From contig OZ245039.1 in NCBI GenBank assembly GCA_965224095.1, positions 310,001 to 374,000 on the forward strand: a stretch of DNA of 64,000 nucleotides, read 5' to 3'. Under the pieces are notes generated by a model that saw only the letters and a list, made by a program, of their open reading frames with translations, made no database searches and was not told the DNA's origin. Source of the DNA: JBPEWY01 sp965224095. GTDB lineage: Bacteria > Bacteroidota > Bacteroidia > Flavobacteriales > Flavobacteriaceae. Position numbers and translations under genes: made by a program. Positions 52,398 to 61,372 of the stretch are shown here, in pieces; position 1 is the stretch's first letter, and every line of letters begins with the position of its first letter.

Positions 52398-54626
52398 ATG
52401 GCAAAAACGAGTGGCAAACCTCATAAATTTGGTACATTTTTAGGTGTTTATACCCCCAGTATATTAACCATCCTCGGTTTGATTATGTACCTGCGGTTCG
52501 GCTGGGTAGTTGGAAATGTGGGGTATTTAAAAACCGTCCTTATTGTTTTAATGGCCAGTTCCATTACCTTTATTACCGGTTTAAGCGCTTCTGCTATTGC
52601 TACGAATATTAAAGTGGGCGTTGGAGGTGAATATTATATGATCTCCCGGAGCCTTGGCCTGGAACCCGGCGGAGCCATTGGGATTCCACTGTATTTATGC
52701 CGTACGCTAAGTGTTACTTTTTACTGTTATGGTTTATCTGAAGCTATTCTGGTACTGTGGCCGGAGAGCTGGGGTATACTACCCAGGTATGCACTACAGG
52801 GCCTTACCATTGTATTTATTGTGCTGGTTACCGCGCTGTCCGGAAAAAGTGCCAAGCTTGTATTGAAATCGCAGATCCCCATTATGATTATCGTAGGGGC
52901 TTCTATCTTAGCACTTGCTATTGGGGTGCTTACCAAAGATCTGCATGCGCCTGTTACGACTGCCTCTTATAGTACGGCACCGGAAGGATTTTGGTATGTA
53001 TTTGCCGTGTTTTTTCCTGCTGTAACGGGGTTTACCGCCGGAATTGGCTTAAGCGGCGATTTAAAAGACCCACAAAAATCTATCCCCAGAGGTACCCTAG
53101 GGGCTGTTATTTCAGGTGCATTGATTTACCTGATCGTTCCCCTGCTACTGGCCATTACGGGTGCACTTACGCTGGAGCAAATGGCCGACCCGGAAGCGGG
53201 TGTAACCGTTTGGACACGATTGGCGGTCTTCGGCCCCTGGATTATCTACCCTGCGGTTTGGGGAGCGGTTTTATCGTCTGCTTTCGGGAGTATTTTAGGG
53301 GGACCCAGAATCCTTCAGGCGCTATCGATGGACGGACTCGTTCCTAAGTTTTTAGCCAAACTCTCACCATCCGGTCAACCGACAATCGCAACCTGGATAA
53401 GCGGGATTATTGCTATCGCGGCCGTTTTTCTCGGGGGATTAAATACCATTGCACAATACGTATCGGTCCTCTTTTTAACCCTTTATGTGGCGGTGAATAT
53501 AAGTGCTGCGGTTGAGCAACTCATTAAAGAACCTTCATACCGCCCTAAAATACATGTTCCCTGGTTTATTTCACTCATAGGAGCTATAGCGGCTATGGTG
53601 GTGATGTGGCTCATTAACCCCTGGGCTTTTATTTTTGCCCTGGGCCTGGAAGCACTCATCCTTATTTATTTAGTCAGTAAAAAACTGGAACAGCAATGGG
53701 GAGATGCGTCCACCGGTATATGGATGCATCTGAGCAGATTTGCTTTACTCCGACTAAACACCAAGAAGGTACATACCCGTAATTGGCGCCCGATTATTAT
53801 TTTATTTGTCAGGGAGCTAAAAGGGCATATGCAGTTGGTAAAATTCACTGAAATGCTCGGGCAGAATAGCGGCCTGCTAACCATATCGAAGCTTATTACC
53901 TATGAGGACCGATCTGAATGGGTACGACGTAATGAGATTGCATTTGAGATGCAGCAAGATCTTGCTGCCGAAGGCCTGCAGGCCCTAACCGAGGTACATG
54001 TGGTAAGCCATTTGAAGCAGGGGATGTATCAGGTAGCCGCTTCACACGGAATGGCAGGTGTTAAAACCAATACGGTGGTCTTTGGGTGGTCCAGTACCGA
54101 AGAGGGTAAAATTCAGGAGTTACAGGTTATCAACGACCTTTCAAAATCGGGAAAAAACATCCTGATGGTGCACTGTAATAAGTCCTTTACCAAGCGATCT
54201 GATAAACGCATTGATATATGGTGGCGCGGTGAGGACAGGAATGGCGACTTAATGTTACTCCTCTCCTATTTAATCAGCCTGAACAGAAAATGGAAAAAAA
54301 CGGTTATCAATATCTTTTCAATTGTCGATTCGGAAGATGAAAAAAAATCCAGAGAGCGCCACATACGGCATTCCATTAGGGAAGCGCGGATTGAAGCCGA
54401 AATTCACGTGTTGCTAAAGGATAATGAAGATGTTATTGGCACCCTGATTAAGAAAAGTGCCAAAGCCGATCTTGTTTTTGCAGGTTTGGCTCGCGATAAG
54501 CGTGCTTTCTCCACTCGTATTGAAGTAATAGAGCGGATAACCAGCAGCCTGAAGGTTATTGTTTTTGTTCAGAACAATGGTATGGAAAGTGAGATTCCCG
54601 TTATTTTTAGTCAGTCGAAAACATAA
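52398..54626 (+). CDS. SLC12-like amino acid/cation-chloride transporter
   Basis: A 742-residue APC-superfamily transporter. The membrane half (about 1-430) starts FGTFLGVYTPSILTILGLIM and has GVGGEYYMISRSLGLEPGG, as in the Na-K-Cl cotransporter (SLC12) group; the cytosolic C-terminal half (about 440-742) corresponds to the SLC12 tail. Cation-chloride or amino acid transport is the expected role; the substrate is undetermined. It is a single-gene unit. Confidence 0.87.
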   Translation: MAKTSGKPHKFGTFLGVYTPSILTILGLIMYLRFGWVVGNVGYLKTVLIVLMASSITFITGLSASAIATNIKVGVGGEYYMISRSLGLEPGGAIGIPLYLCRTLSVTFYCYGLSEAILVLWPESWGILPRYALQGLTIVFIVLVTALSGKSAKLVLKSQIPIMIIVGASILALAIGVLTKDLHAPVTTASYSTAPEGFWYVFAVFFPAVTGFTAGIGLSGDLKDPQKSIPRGTLGAVISGALIYLIVPLLLAITGALTLEQMADPEAGVTVWTRLAVFGPWIIYPAVWGAVLSSAFGSILGGPRILQALSMDGLVPKFLAKLSPSGQPTIATWISGIIAIAAVFLGGLNTIAQYVSVLFLTLYVAVNISAAVEQLIKEPSYRPKIHVPWFISLIGAIAAMVVMWLINPWAFIFALGLEALILIYLVSKKLEQQWGDASTGIWMHLSRFALLRLNTKKVHTRNWRPIIILFVRELKGHMQLVKFTEMLGQNSGLLTISKLITYEDRSEWVRRNEIAFEMQQDLAAEGLQALTEVHVVSHLKQGMYQVAASHGMAGVKTNTVVFGWSSTEEGKIQELQVINDLSKSGKNILMVHCNKSFTKRSDKRIDIWWRGEDRNGDLMLLLSYLISLNRKWKKTVINIFSIVDSEDEKKSRERHIRHSIREARIEAEIHVLLKDNEDVIGTLIKKSAKADLVFAGLARDKRAFSTRIEVIERITSSLKVIVFVQNNGMESEIPVIFSQSKT

Positions 54627-54709
54627 ACACCATGCCCTTAATTTGGCTTGCTCATTATAATACCGGTCAATTTAAATACGAACATATTTCTATTTATCTT
54701 GTGTAAAGA

Positions 54710-55453
54710 TCAGTTCAGTAATTTTCTTTTTTTCAAGAATTTTAGAATTAAATAAATAACTAAGGAGATCAATGCGGCATAGAACCAAAAGTCAAATTTT
54801 AATACGATCTTCTCGTTTTCAACAGATTCTCCCGCGAATTCAAAAAACCAAAACAGTATAAAAATAGCAGCTAATCCATTTTTTTCTTTCATTAAAACTT
54901 TTTTAAAATTAAACGGGTGAATATTTTTTTTATAATTTTTAAATGATGGGATAAAAGTCGGTACCTTTTGTGCCCATTTTAAATATTCACTTCCGAATTT
55001 ATTTCTTAAAAAACTTTCTTCGGCATACATAATACGTTCATAATAGAATGCAAAGAACCCTACAAAAGATATAATAAACCAGGCATTCTCCGTTAGCATG
55101 GCAACACCAAGCCACATTAAAAAATTCCCAACATAGAGCGGGTGCCTTACTATAGAATACATCCCGGTTGTATTGAGCACATCCGCAATTTGCCCTTCTT
55201 TTGTATTTCTTCCTGATGTGTTCTTTGGTGAATAACCCACCACAATTACTCTTATTAATAAACCAAAAAGACATATTCCAAGACAAATAAACTCATAGGA
55301 ATCGGAAAGTAAATTTTTGTCTACTGATTCTATTTCGTAATATTCGGCATGTAAATAAACTCCCAAACCAAGAATTAAAATGATTAAGGGTAAATAACTT
55401 CTATTTCTAAATAAATAATCTCCTTGTGCCTTTAATTCTTCCTGCAAAGCCAT
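54710..55453 (-). CDS. Isoprenylcysteine-methyltransferase-like membrane protein
   Basis: A 247-residue membrane protein with several helices and the SAM-binding core of the ICMT/PEMT group: YSIVRHPLYVGNFLMWLGVA and AEESFLRNKFGSEYLKWAQKVPTFIPS. Bacterial members methylate lipids or isoprenoid-type substrates. It starts 2 bases after the PAP2 phosphatase gene, which suggests a shared lipid-linked task; this is inference. Confidence 0.82.
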   Translation of the reverse strand: MALQEELKAQGDYLFRNRSYLPLIILILGLGVYLHAEYYEIESVDKNLLSDSYEFICLGICLFGLLIRVIVVGYSPKNTSGRNTKEGQIADVLNTTGMYSIVRHPLYVGNFLMWLGVAMLTENAWFIISFVGFFAFYYERIMYAEESFLRNKFGSEYLKWAQKVPTFIPSFKNYKKNIHPFNFKKVLMKEKNGLAAIFILFWFFEFAGESVENEKIVLKFDFWFYAALISLVIYLILKFLKKRKLLN

Positions 55454-55455
55454 TT

Positions 55456-56022
55456 TTAAAATTTAAAAGTTAAACCTATTTGATAGGTATTATCAGTTCC
55501 TGAAAACGAGAACCTAAAATGTTCTCTTTGATATTTTGAGGTGAATAAAAGATTACTGCCCAAGCCTATAGCAGCCCCTGCTATAACATCTATTATATCA
55601 TGTTTGTTAGAGTTTATTCTGCTCGCAGCAGTAAACCCTGCCAGTAGATACATGGGAATACCATATTTAAAGCCGTATCGCCTATGAATAAATCCGGCAC
55701 TGTGAAAAGTGGTGGATGTATGCCCGGAAGGAAAGGAATTATGATCACTCAAATCCGGTCGGGATTTACTAATACTCAACTTTAAAGCGTAAGTAATTGC
55801 TTCCGTAAGTAAAAGCCCTTTAGAGAATTGCCAAACCCCTTCTTTATCATTCGTTATAATCGTTGTGCTCAGCGTAATAGCCGGCAATGCAAATAAAATG
55901 ACATCGCCCGCTGTTTGAATGGGTTTTGACGGTACCGGCTCTTGTATATTTTGAGCACCCAACTGAAAAGCGACGCTTATGATGAGTACAAACTGATAAA
56001 GTCTTGAAAGGGAAACGTCCAT
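55456..56022 (-). CDS. PAP2-superfamily phosphatase
   Basis: A 188-residue membrane-associated phosphatase with the three PAP2 motifs: K-x-RP (LSISKSRPD), NSFPSGHTSTTFH and SRINSNKHDIIDVIAG. A cleavable signal (FVLIISVAFQLGAQN) suggests that it faces the periplasm. It should dephosphorylate a lipid or polyprenyl phosphate. It is the first gene of the pair with the methyltransferase. Confidence 0.88.
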   Translation of the reverse strand: MDVSLSRLYQFVLIISVAFQLGAQNIQEPVPSKPIQTAGDVILFALPAITLSTTIITNDKEGVWQFSKGLLLTEAITYALKLSISKSRPDLSDHNSFPSGHTSTTFHSAGFIHRRYGFKYGIPMYLLAGFTAASRINSNKHDIIDVIAGAAIGLGSNLLFTSKYQREHFRFSFSGTDNTYQIGLTFKF

Positions 56023-56121
56023 AAAATTTTGGATATCTATTACTTTCCAAATGAACGTTGATATAAGTTAATAACTTGTATGCTTATAGTACGAAATAAT
56101 TACATTGGACAACTTTGAGTC

Positions 56122-57150
56122 TTAGGAATACAGCGACTTTTTAAATTGCGAAGGCGTCAGGCCTTTGTACTTCTTGAAAATAGCATTAAATGTGGATTTA
56201 GAATTGAATCCCACATCATTAGCCAAACCAAAAAGTGTGAATTGGTCATTTTGGTCTTTTTTAAGGCGTTCCACAAAAGCTTCCACTCGATATTCGTTTA
56301 CAAAATCCTGAAAATTTTTACCTAGATGACAATTTAGGACTTCAGAAATATATTGCCTTGGTATAGCCAGTTCCTGTGATAATTTATGAATTGATAATTT
56401 AGGATCCTGGTATAGTTTTTTGTCGCTCATTACCTCATAAAGCGCTAATTTATATTCCTCAATTTGTTGTTCGCCCAAATTTGAATTCCTATACCTGATA
56501 TGTTTACTGGTAGGTAATAACTCTTTTGGCTTACTAATTAAATAAAATGTAATCCCGTAAAAAAGAAAAGCTATGATTACCAGAAAATAACTCGGATATT
56601 CAGTGCTATCCGATATGGCTATTTCCTTATGACCGGCCAAATATACTAACTCGTTATAATAATTCAACCCCATATGTAGCACTATGGGAATGGTTAAATA
56701 CAGAATCCAATATTTTGATTTATTCCTAAGCAGATCTAAAATAATATAACCCAAATACATCAAAAAAATAGCTTCAACCAACTTTTCAGTGTATTCAAGT
56801 AATACGTGTTCCCACTTCGTAAAAAGTTCGGTCAATTCAATAGAGAAATACAATACATTGGGTAAAAAGAACCATAAATCTTTCCTGTCAAAACTTTTCT
56901 TTTCGGTTTTAAAGTATCTGAAAAACAAAAACAAAAACGTTATGAATAAAGAACTGTCAAATAAAAACCAATCGGAATCTTTTACAAAAAGGTTATTATC
57001 GTCATCACCAATAATAAACAACAAAATTGAAATAATACTACCTATAAATAACCGGAATGTGACTTTTCTATAAGTATTTCTATTTTTAATTAAAATGAGT
57101 AGTAAAAACAAACCCTGGGTGAGTGCAATTATTTGAAATGTTTTAAGCAT
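56122..57150 (-). CDS. Membrane-anchored AraC-family regulator
   Basis: A 342-residue paralogue in layout of the 51009 gene: seven hydrophobic helices (about 1-210), then an HTH_18 domain (about 240-342) with LSIHKLSQELAIPRQYISEVLN and GFNSKSTFNAIFKKYKGLTPSQF. It precedes the PAP2-methyltransferase pair on the same strand by 99 bases, so those genes are likely targets. Confidence 0.88.
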   Translation of the reverse strand: MLKTFQIIALTQGLFLLLILIKNRNTYRKVTFRLFIGSIISILLFIIGDDDNNLFVKDSDWFLFDSSLFITFLFLFFRYFKTEKKSFDRKDLWFFLPNVLYFSIELTELFTKWEHVLLEYTEKLVEAIFLMYLGYIILDLLRNKSKYWILYLTIPIVLHMGLNYYNELVYLAGHKEIAISDSTEYPSYFLVIIAFLFYGITFYLISKPKELLPTSKHIRYRNSNLGEQQIEEYKLALYEVMSDKKLYQDPKLSIHKLSQELAIPRQYISEVLNCHLGKNFQDFVNEYRVEAFVERLKKDQNDQFTLFGLANDVGFNSKSTFNAIFKKYKGLTPSQFKKSLYS

Positions 57151-57251
57151 TGGTTTGTTTATGAATTTAACGCAATGTTTACATACAATATTATATTTTG
57201 CCTTGAGGAACTTTTAATAAAAAACACAACCTTGCCTATGATACTTCAGAT

Positions 57252-57827
57252 TCACTTTATGGTTTTCTGTCGTGTAAAATGAGGAGGTAGCTTCCCAAGG
57301 TAGTTATTGATTAAATCGGCCCAGTCCCGGAGCTCGTGCTTATACATTTTTTCCAGGGCTTTTTTGTTGAGTTTATTTCCCTTTTCGTTTAATCCGGTAA
57401 ATGTATAGGTTACGGTGGTTTGCGTTTTTGAATGGTCGTCTGTTGAACTACTCTGTACGGTAATCGTCCAAAATCTATTTTCGGCAGCTACCAAATACTG
57501 AATCAGATAATTTTCCGGTTCGTATTTCAATACGATCCAAAGTAAATCGCCTGCACTTCCATGTCCGTGTCCACGAGCTTCTATTTTAAATGCAGTGCCT
57601 TCTTCAATAATTTCTCTATCCGGATAAATTAAAACCGGTTCCCATCCCGGAGCCCATTTACGTTCTTCAAAAGCACCGAACAAAGGAAATACGCTTTCAA
57701 TAGTGCCATTTACTGTAAACGATGCCGTACGGCTAATTCTTTCGGATGTAAAATTATTATTGGTGTATTGTTCGCCACATCCCGTAACCAACGTCACTGC
57801 TAAAATAAATATGCCTCTTGTTTTCAT
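57252..57827 (-). CDS. SRPBCC-family lipoprotein
   Basis: A 191-residue lipoprotein (signal IFILAVTLVTGCGEQ, Cys16). The mature part reads as an SRPBCC (START-like) ligand-binding fold: RTASFTVNGTIESVFPLFGA at the start, KWAPGWEPV, and a long C-terminal helix (KALEKMYKHELRDWADL). It probably binds a hydrophobic ligand. The Crp-type regulator gene starts upstream on the same strand and ends 35 bases before it. Confidence 0.8.
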   Translation of the reverse strand: MKTRGIFILAVTLVTGCGEQYTNNNFTSERISRTASFTVNGTIESVFPLFGAFEERKWAPGWEPVLIYPDREIIEEGTAFKIEARGHGHGSAGDLLWIVLKYEPENYLIQYLVAAENRFWTITVQSSSTDDHSKTQTTVTYTFTGLNEKGNKLNKKALEKMYKHELRDWADLINNYLGKLPPHFTRQKTIK

Positions 57828-57862
57828 ACTGCAAAGAAACAGCCGGCCATTCTTATTTTCGT

Positions 57863-58378
57863 TTACATTTGTTGAGAAAACTGTTTTCTGGCCCTGCTTA
57901 ACTGCGTTGGCGTAATACCCAGAAAATTAGCCACCAAATAATGCGGTATTCTATTTATCAGGTTTGGGTATTCCTTTAAGAAAAGCGTATATTTTTCCAG
58001 AGAGTTTAAGTTGGTTAAAGCAACCAACCGCGATTGTAATTGTTTGTTTAGCTTATGGAAAGCTCGGTTGATTATATTGGTGATCTCTTCATTTTTATTA
58101 ACATACGACATAACCTCTTCAAAACTTCCTATAGAAATGGTACTCTCCTCCAAAGCCTGAATATAGAGTGTTGATGCCACATTGGGAATATAGCTAGCCA
58201 GGACCATATCGTTTTCCCGGTAAAAATGAGTGGTTATTTCATTACCGCTTTCATCGATTACATAACCCCGAAGTACACCGCTAAGTAACCTGCCAATATA
58301 TTTGTTAAGCTGCCCTTCCTCGACAAACAACGCTCCTTTTTTTAAAATAATGGTTTTATGAAGCGATTCTACAAGCAT
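57863..58378 (-). CDS. Crp/Fnr-family transcriptional regulator
   Basis: About 171 residues from the ATG at 58378 (MLVESLHKTIILKKG), after a TATATTTG promoter. The cyclic-nucleotide-binding fold (about 1-125, GALFVEEGQLNKYIGRL, GVLRGYVIDESGNEITTHF) is followed by a short HTH (about 145-171, IPHYLVANFLGITPTQLSRA). No Cys cluster, so not an FNR-type oxygen sensor. The likely targets are the SRPBCC gene or itself. Confidence 0.88.
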   Translation of the reverse strand: MLVESLHKTIILKKGALFVEEGQLNKYIGRLLSGVLRGYVIDESGNEITTHFYRENDMVLASYIPNVASTLYIQALEESTISIGSFEEVMSYVNKNEEITNIINRAFHKLNKQLQSRLVALTNLNSLEKYTLFLKEYPNLINRIPHYLVANFLGITPTQLSRARKQFSQQM

Positions 58379-58397
58379 TTTTTTATATCTATATAGG

Positions 58398-58405
58398 CAA
58401 ATATA
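58398..58405 (-). promoter_or_regulatory. Putative -7 element TATATTTG of the Crp-like gene
   Basis: Exact TAnnTTTG match on the minus strand, 19 bases before the ATG at 58378. Confidence 0.5.
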
Positions 58406-58525
58406 TAATTTATAACATATGTCAACCCTCACTTCTGCTATCAGGATACCACACTATTTCCTTGATATGTCAGGTATATCCCATTTAAATTTGATTAAAT
58501 CTTTAGATTTATAGTTATATAGCAC

Positions 58526-59200
58526 CTATTTCCAGGTGATAATCGTTTCAAAATCACGACGTGATTTGGCACGTGGCGGATCTGCTTTTCTATATCCGAA
58601 GGCTACCATATACGACAAACCGTATTTCGTTGTATCTATTCCAAAATTTTCCCGCAATAAAGCTTCGGCTTTTTCCTGGTGGAAACCTTCTATAGGGCAA
58701 CTGTCAATACCAACTAATGCAGCGGCGGTCATCATGTTTGCCAAAGCAATATAGGTCTGTTTTGAAGCCCAGTCGAACAACTTTTTATCGGTATCTAAAT
58801 TAAAATCACGCTCCTGAAATTCCCTGTAAAATTTAGAATACATTTCTATAACATCTTCCGGCAATTGTTTTACCTCCTTCATCATATGCATAATATAATC
58901 CGAATCCCATCGAGTCAAAGGTGCTTTCATACTTAACCCAAGTACAAAATGACTCGCTGTATCCAATTTTAAAGGAGCTCCCCACGCAACAGGTTTCAAT
59001 AATTCACGTAGCTCTTTATCTTGTACCACCACAAAATGCCACGGCTCAAATCCAAAGGAACTGGGTGATAAATTTGCTGTTTTTAAAATAAAGTTTATAT
59101 CCTTATCGGTGAGTTGCTTACCGCTATCAAATTCTTTGGTAGCATGTCTGAATTGAAAAGCATTAAGAACCTGTTCTTTAGTGATACTCGGTGTATTCAT
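58526..59200 (-). CDS. NfsB-like NAD(P)H-dependent nitroreductase
   Basis: A 224-residue flavin (FMN) nitroreductase-family enzyme: the N-terminal FRHATKEFDSGKQL segment, LSPSSFGFEPWHFVVVQ and the C-terminal SRRDFETIITW fit NfsB-type enzymes that reduce nitro compounds, quinones or similar electrophiles. It is divergent from an HxlR-type regulator across 224 bases; this arrangement is typical of electrophile-induced reductases. Confidence 0.9.
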   Translation of the reverse strand: MNTPSITKEQVLNAFQFRHATKEFDSGKQLTDKDINFILKTANLSPSSFGFEPWHFVVVQDKELRELLKPVAWGAPLKLDTASHFVLGLSMKAPLTRWDSDYIMHMMKEVKQLPEDVIEMYSKFYREFQERDFNLDTDKKLFDWASKQTYIALANMMTAAALVGIDSCPIEGFHQEKAEALLRENFGIDTTKYGLSYMVAFGYRKADPPRAKSRRDFETIITWK

Positions 59201-59409
59201 AAATATCTTTTTTTATTAATGTTTTAATGAATAAATACTATCAAAAGTATAGCGACAAAATTATAGATAGTTTATATTTTACGCAATAACGGTTAAAAAT
59301 GATAGTATAAAAAAAAGTTGCATTTTTAATTTAATAACTTGATAATCAATAGAGTAAAAAACACCTAATTATCATAAAAAGTATAATTGTATAGTTTATT
59401 ATAGTATTG

Positions 59410-59417
59410 TAGCTTTG
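59410..59417 (+). promoter_or_regulatory. Putative -7 element TAGCTTTG of the HxlR-like gene
   Basis: Exact TAnnTTTG match, 23 bases before the ATG at 59440. The gap upstream has several TATAGT/ACTATA-type sequences (e.g. AGTATAATTGTATAG at ~59379 and TATTATAGTATTG) that could be operators for both divergent genes. Confidence 0.5.
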
Positions 59418-59439
59418 CATAAAAATGAGGTTATTTATT

Positions 59440-59808
59440 ATGGAAACTACTAATGAAAAACGGCTTATAAAATATAACGACAAACTGTTTTCCTGTACCA
59501 CAAGTATCGCTATGGAATTTATTGGCGGAAAATGGAAAAGTGTGATTTTAATTTATCTTTTAGATGGTAAAAAGCGCTATAATGAGTTGTATAAATTAAT
59601 TTCCACTATAACCGAACGTACCTTGAGTTTACAATTAAAGCAATTGGAAAAAGATGGGTTGATCTCCAGAAAGGTCTATACCAAAAGACCACCCTTAAAA
59701 GTAGAATACGCCTTGACACCCTTCGGAGAAAGTTTGGCTCCGGTACTTACGGCTATTGCCAAATGGGGAACCGTGGTGGCTAGGGAAAAAGGTGAAATTA
59801 TCGAGTGA
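59440..59808 (+). CDS. HxlR-family winged-helix regulator
   Basis: A 122-residue HxlR-type regulator. Core motifs: SIAMEFIGGKWKSVILIYLL, YNELYKLISTITERTLSLQL and LISRKVYTKRPPLKVEYAL. A single Cys in LFSCTTSIAMEF occupies the position of the redox-sensing Cys in related regulators (YodB/HypR type). The upstream in-frame ATG at 59425 lies only 8 bases after the -7 element, so the ATG at 59440 is preferred. It probably represses the divergent nitroreductase. Confidence 0.85.
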   Translation: METTNEKRLIKYNDKLFSCTTSIAMEFIGGKWKSVILIYLLDGKKRYNELYKLISTITERTLSLQLKQLEKDGLISRKVYTKRPPLKVEYALTPFGESLAPVLTAIAKWGTVVAREKGEIIE

Positions 59809-59920
59809 TTTTTTTTAGAAATTTCCGTTTCTCACTCCTTCTTCGATACCATACTCTCGCTATTGACTTTGTCTAAATACAGGCAGGTAATTAGTAATAT
59901 TATTGCTTGATAATTAACTA

Positions 59921-60592
59921 TTAAACCTGATGGTTTTTCCAGAACTGTACTAATTCGCCCGGAGAGCCTCTGTATAAATCTCTGTCGCAAGGTCCTATAC
60001 CGTCAACCGGTAATGCTCCCGGCCCGTTAATGCCATCGGTATATTGCCAAAGGGTATAATCCTGCCAGCCATTGGGCAGCTGAGGCACGGAAGCATATTG
60101 GGCTATCCAAAGCCAGCATTGCGATAATACAGGGTCGGGAGAGGCCTTTAGTGTTTCTCTTAGAAGGGCACCTCCGTATATTCCGGGATACTTTCCGGTT
60201 TTTTGCTGTATTTCAGATACAAAATCCTTCGCATCCTGTAAACTCATGGAAGTTTCTCCGCTGGTAGTGCTGCGTTCAAAGTCTAATACCAACAAAGTAT
60301 CCTGATCCGGTTTCGTATAAGCCAGAAAAGCATCGGCCTGCCCTTTGCCATTACCACCTGTTCCAAAATGATACGCACCCCACAAAAGCCCGGCTGCTTT
60401 GGCAGCTATACGGCGTTCCGGATACATTTTATCGTGGTATAAAGTAGCTCCATACGATTGTGTGGCTTTATGGATAACACCCAGTATTCCGGCTGATTTC
60501 ACCTTGTTAAAATCTACGTTTTCGTTATGATGCGAAATGTCGCAAACCGTCTTTGTAGTTCCTGGTGCATTAAATCCCAATACAGTCATCAT
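59921..60592 (-). CDS. GH25 lysozyme-like hydrolase without signal peptide
   Basis: A 223-residue glycoside hydrolase family 25 domain spanning the whole protein: VCDISHHNENVDFNKVKSAG at the start, VIHKATQS, LLWGAYHFGTG and the catalytic DxE in LLVLDFERST, then LWQYTDGINGPG. It cuts the glycan of peptidoglycan. There is no signal peptide. It follows an 88-aa gene by 25 bases. A role in cell lysis, release or competition is possible. Confidence 0.85.
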   Translation of the reverse strand: MMTVLGFNAPGTTKTVCDISHHNENVDFNKVKSAGILGVIHKATQSYGATLYHDKMYPERRIAAKAAGLLWGAYHFGTGGNGKGQADAFLAYTKPDQDTLLVLDFERSTTSGETSMSLQDAKDFVSEIQQKTGKYPGIYGGALLRETLKASPDPVLSQCWLWIAQYASVPQLPNGWQDYTLWQYTDGINGPGALPVDGIGPCDRDLYRGSPGELVQFWKNHQV

Positions 60593-60617
60593 AGTCGTTT
60601 TAAATTGTTGGAATATA

Positions 60618-60884
60618 CTACCTGAGTACGGTTATGCTCAGAATAGGAATTTTATCTTTATCGGTTACGAGTGAATGTACGGCCTCTAAAAAATAATCCG
60701 GTACTTTACCGCTTACTTTTACATGGATAAACCGGCTGTTGGGCTTGTCAAACCCACCGGGCTTAACGCTTAAAACCACGGCACCTTCTCTAATGCCCAT
60801 GCTCCCGTTTAAATAAACCTTACTGTTGTCCTTAATTCTTGATGCTTCCGGACTATCCTGTACTTCTACTAGAAACTCGCTCAT
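60618..60884 (-). CDS. Hypothetical small beta-rich protein
   Basis: An 88-residue protein that I do not recognise (SEFLVEVQDSPEASRIKDNS, then VYLNGSMGIREGAVVLSV). It is predicted to be mostly beta strands, with no signal peptide, Cys or transmembrane segment. It is the first gene of a pair with the GH25 enzyme, which makes an accessory or immunity role conceivable but unproven. Confidence 0.65.
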   Translation of the reverse strand: MSEFLVEVQDSPEASRIKDNSKVYLNGSMGIREGAVVLSVKPGGFDKPNSRFIHVKVSGKVPDYFLEAVHSLVTDKDKIPILSITVLR

Positions 60885-61204
60885 AATTTTATGTTTTAGG
60901 ATGATTATTCAAGTTCAAATATGAAAAAACCAATCCCCTTACTAAAAATAGATGAGTGAATGGTATCTTTATCTTAGTGAATGCATAAAATCTATATGTA
61001 AGCGATTCGTTAAAATCTGCATTTCACCAGTGTTGCTCCCTGAAAAAGTTGTTAAAATAGGGCTTCAAAAAAGACATTGCCCTTATACCCTATGGCATAT
61101 GCCCGGCCCGGAGGTTTGGTAATTTATGTAAAAAACCCCCTTGGTTTAACAGCAAGGAGGCTTTCGTTTAAAAAATCGAAATGTACGTTTACAATGTCAG
61201 TATA
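60885..61204. other. Gene-free interval with terminator
   Basis: No gene recognised. Near 60960-61075 there is an unexplained non-coding stretch with several short inverted-looking words, and at 61130-61162 a terminator for the peptide gene. Confidence 0.4.
61130..61162 (-). terminator. Terminator of the second GG-leader peptide gene
   Basis: On the minus strand CCTCCTTG pairs with CAAGGGGG (one G-U) across a ~9-base loop and is followed by six T. It starts ~43 bases after the peptide stop. Confidence 0.75.
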
Positions 61205-61372
61205 TTAGCAGATATAAGAACCGTTAGAAGGTACATAGCAGCAAACTTTTTTGCCGTTAACAATAATATACGATCCGTCTCCTCCGCATTTTTTCCCGCC
61301 TCCTTCAATACTTCTTTGTTCCTTTCGCGATAATTCGTGCGTGCCTTTCAGGTTTAAAACTTTTCTTTTCAT
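61205..61372 (-). CDS. Double-glycine leader peptide (bacteriocin-like), second
   Basis: A 55-residue frame: leader MKRKVLNLKGTHELSRKEQR then SIEGG, with a mature part of ~30 residues containing four Cys (KKCGG, KVCCY, terminal YIC). The LS[KR]KEQR-x-[VI]-x-GG leader is shared with the peptide at 48621-48794, 12 kb away, whereas the mature parts differ. It suggests two substrates of one peptidase-exporter located elsewhere. No such exporter is in this window. Confidence 0.75.
   Translation of the reverse strand: MKRKVLNLKGTHELSRKEQRSIEGGGKKCGGDGSYIIVNGKKVCCYVPSNGSYIC

Noticed and set aside
61090..61115. GC-rich GCATATGC/GCCCGGCCCGG words as an operator
   Set aside because: Short palindromes without repetition or link to a promoter.
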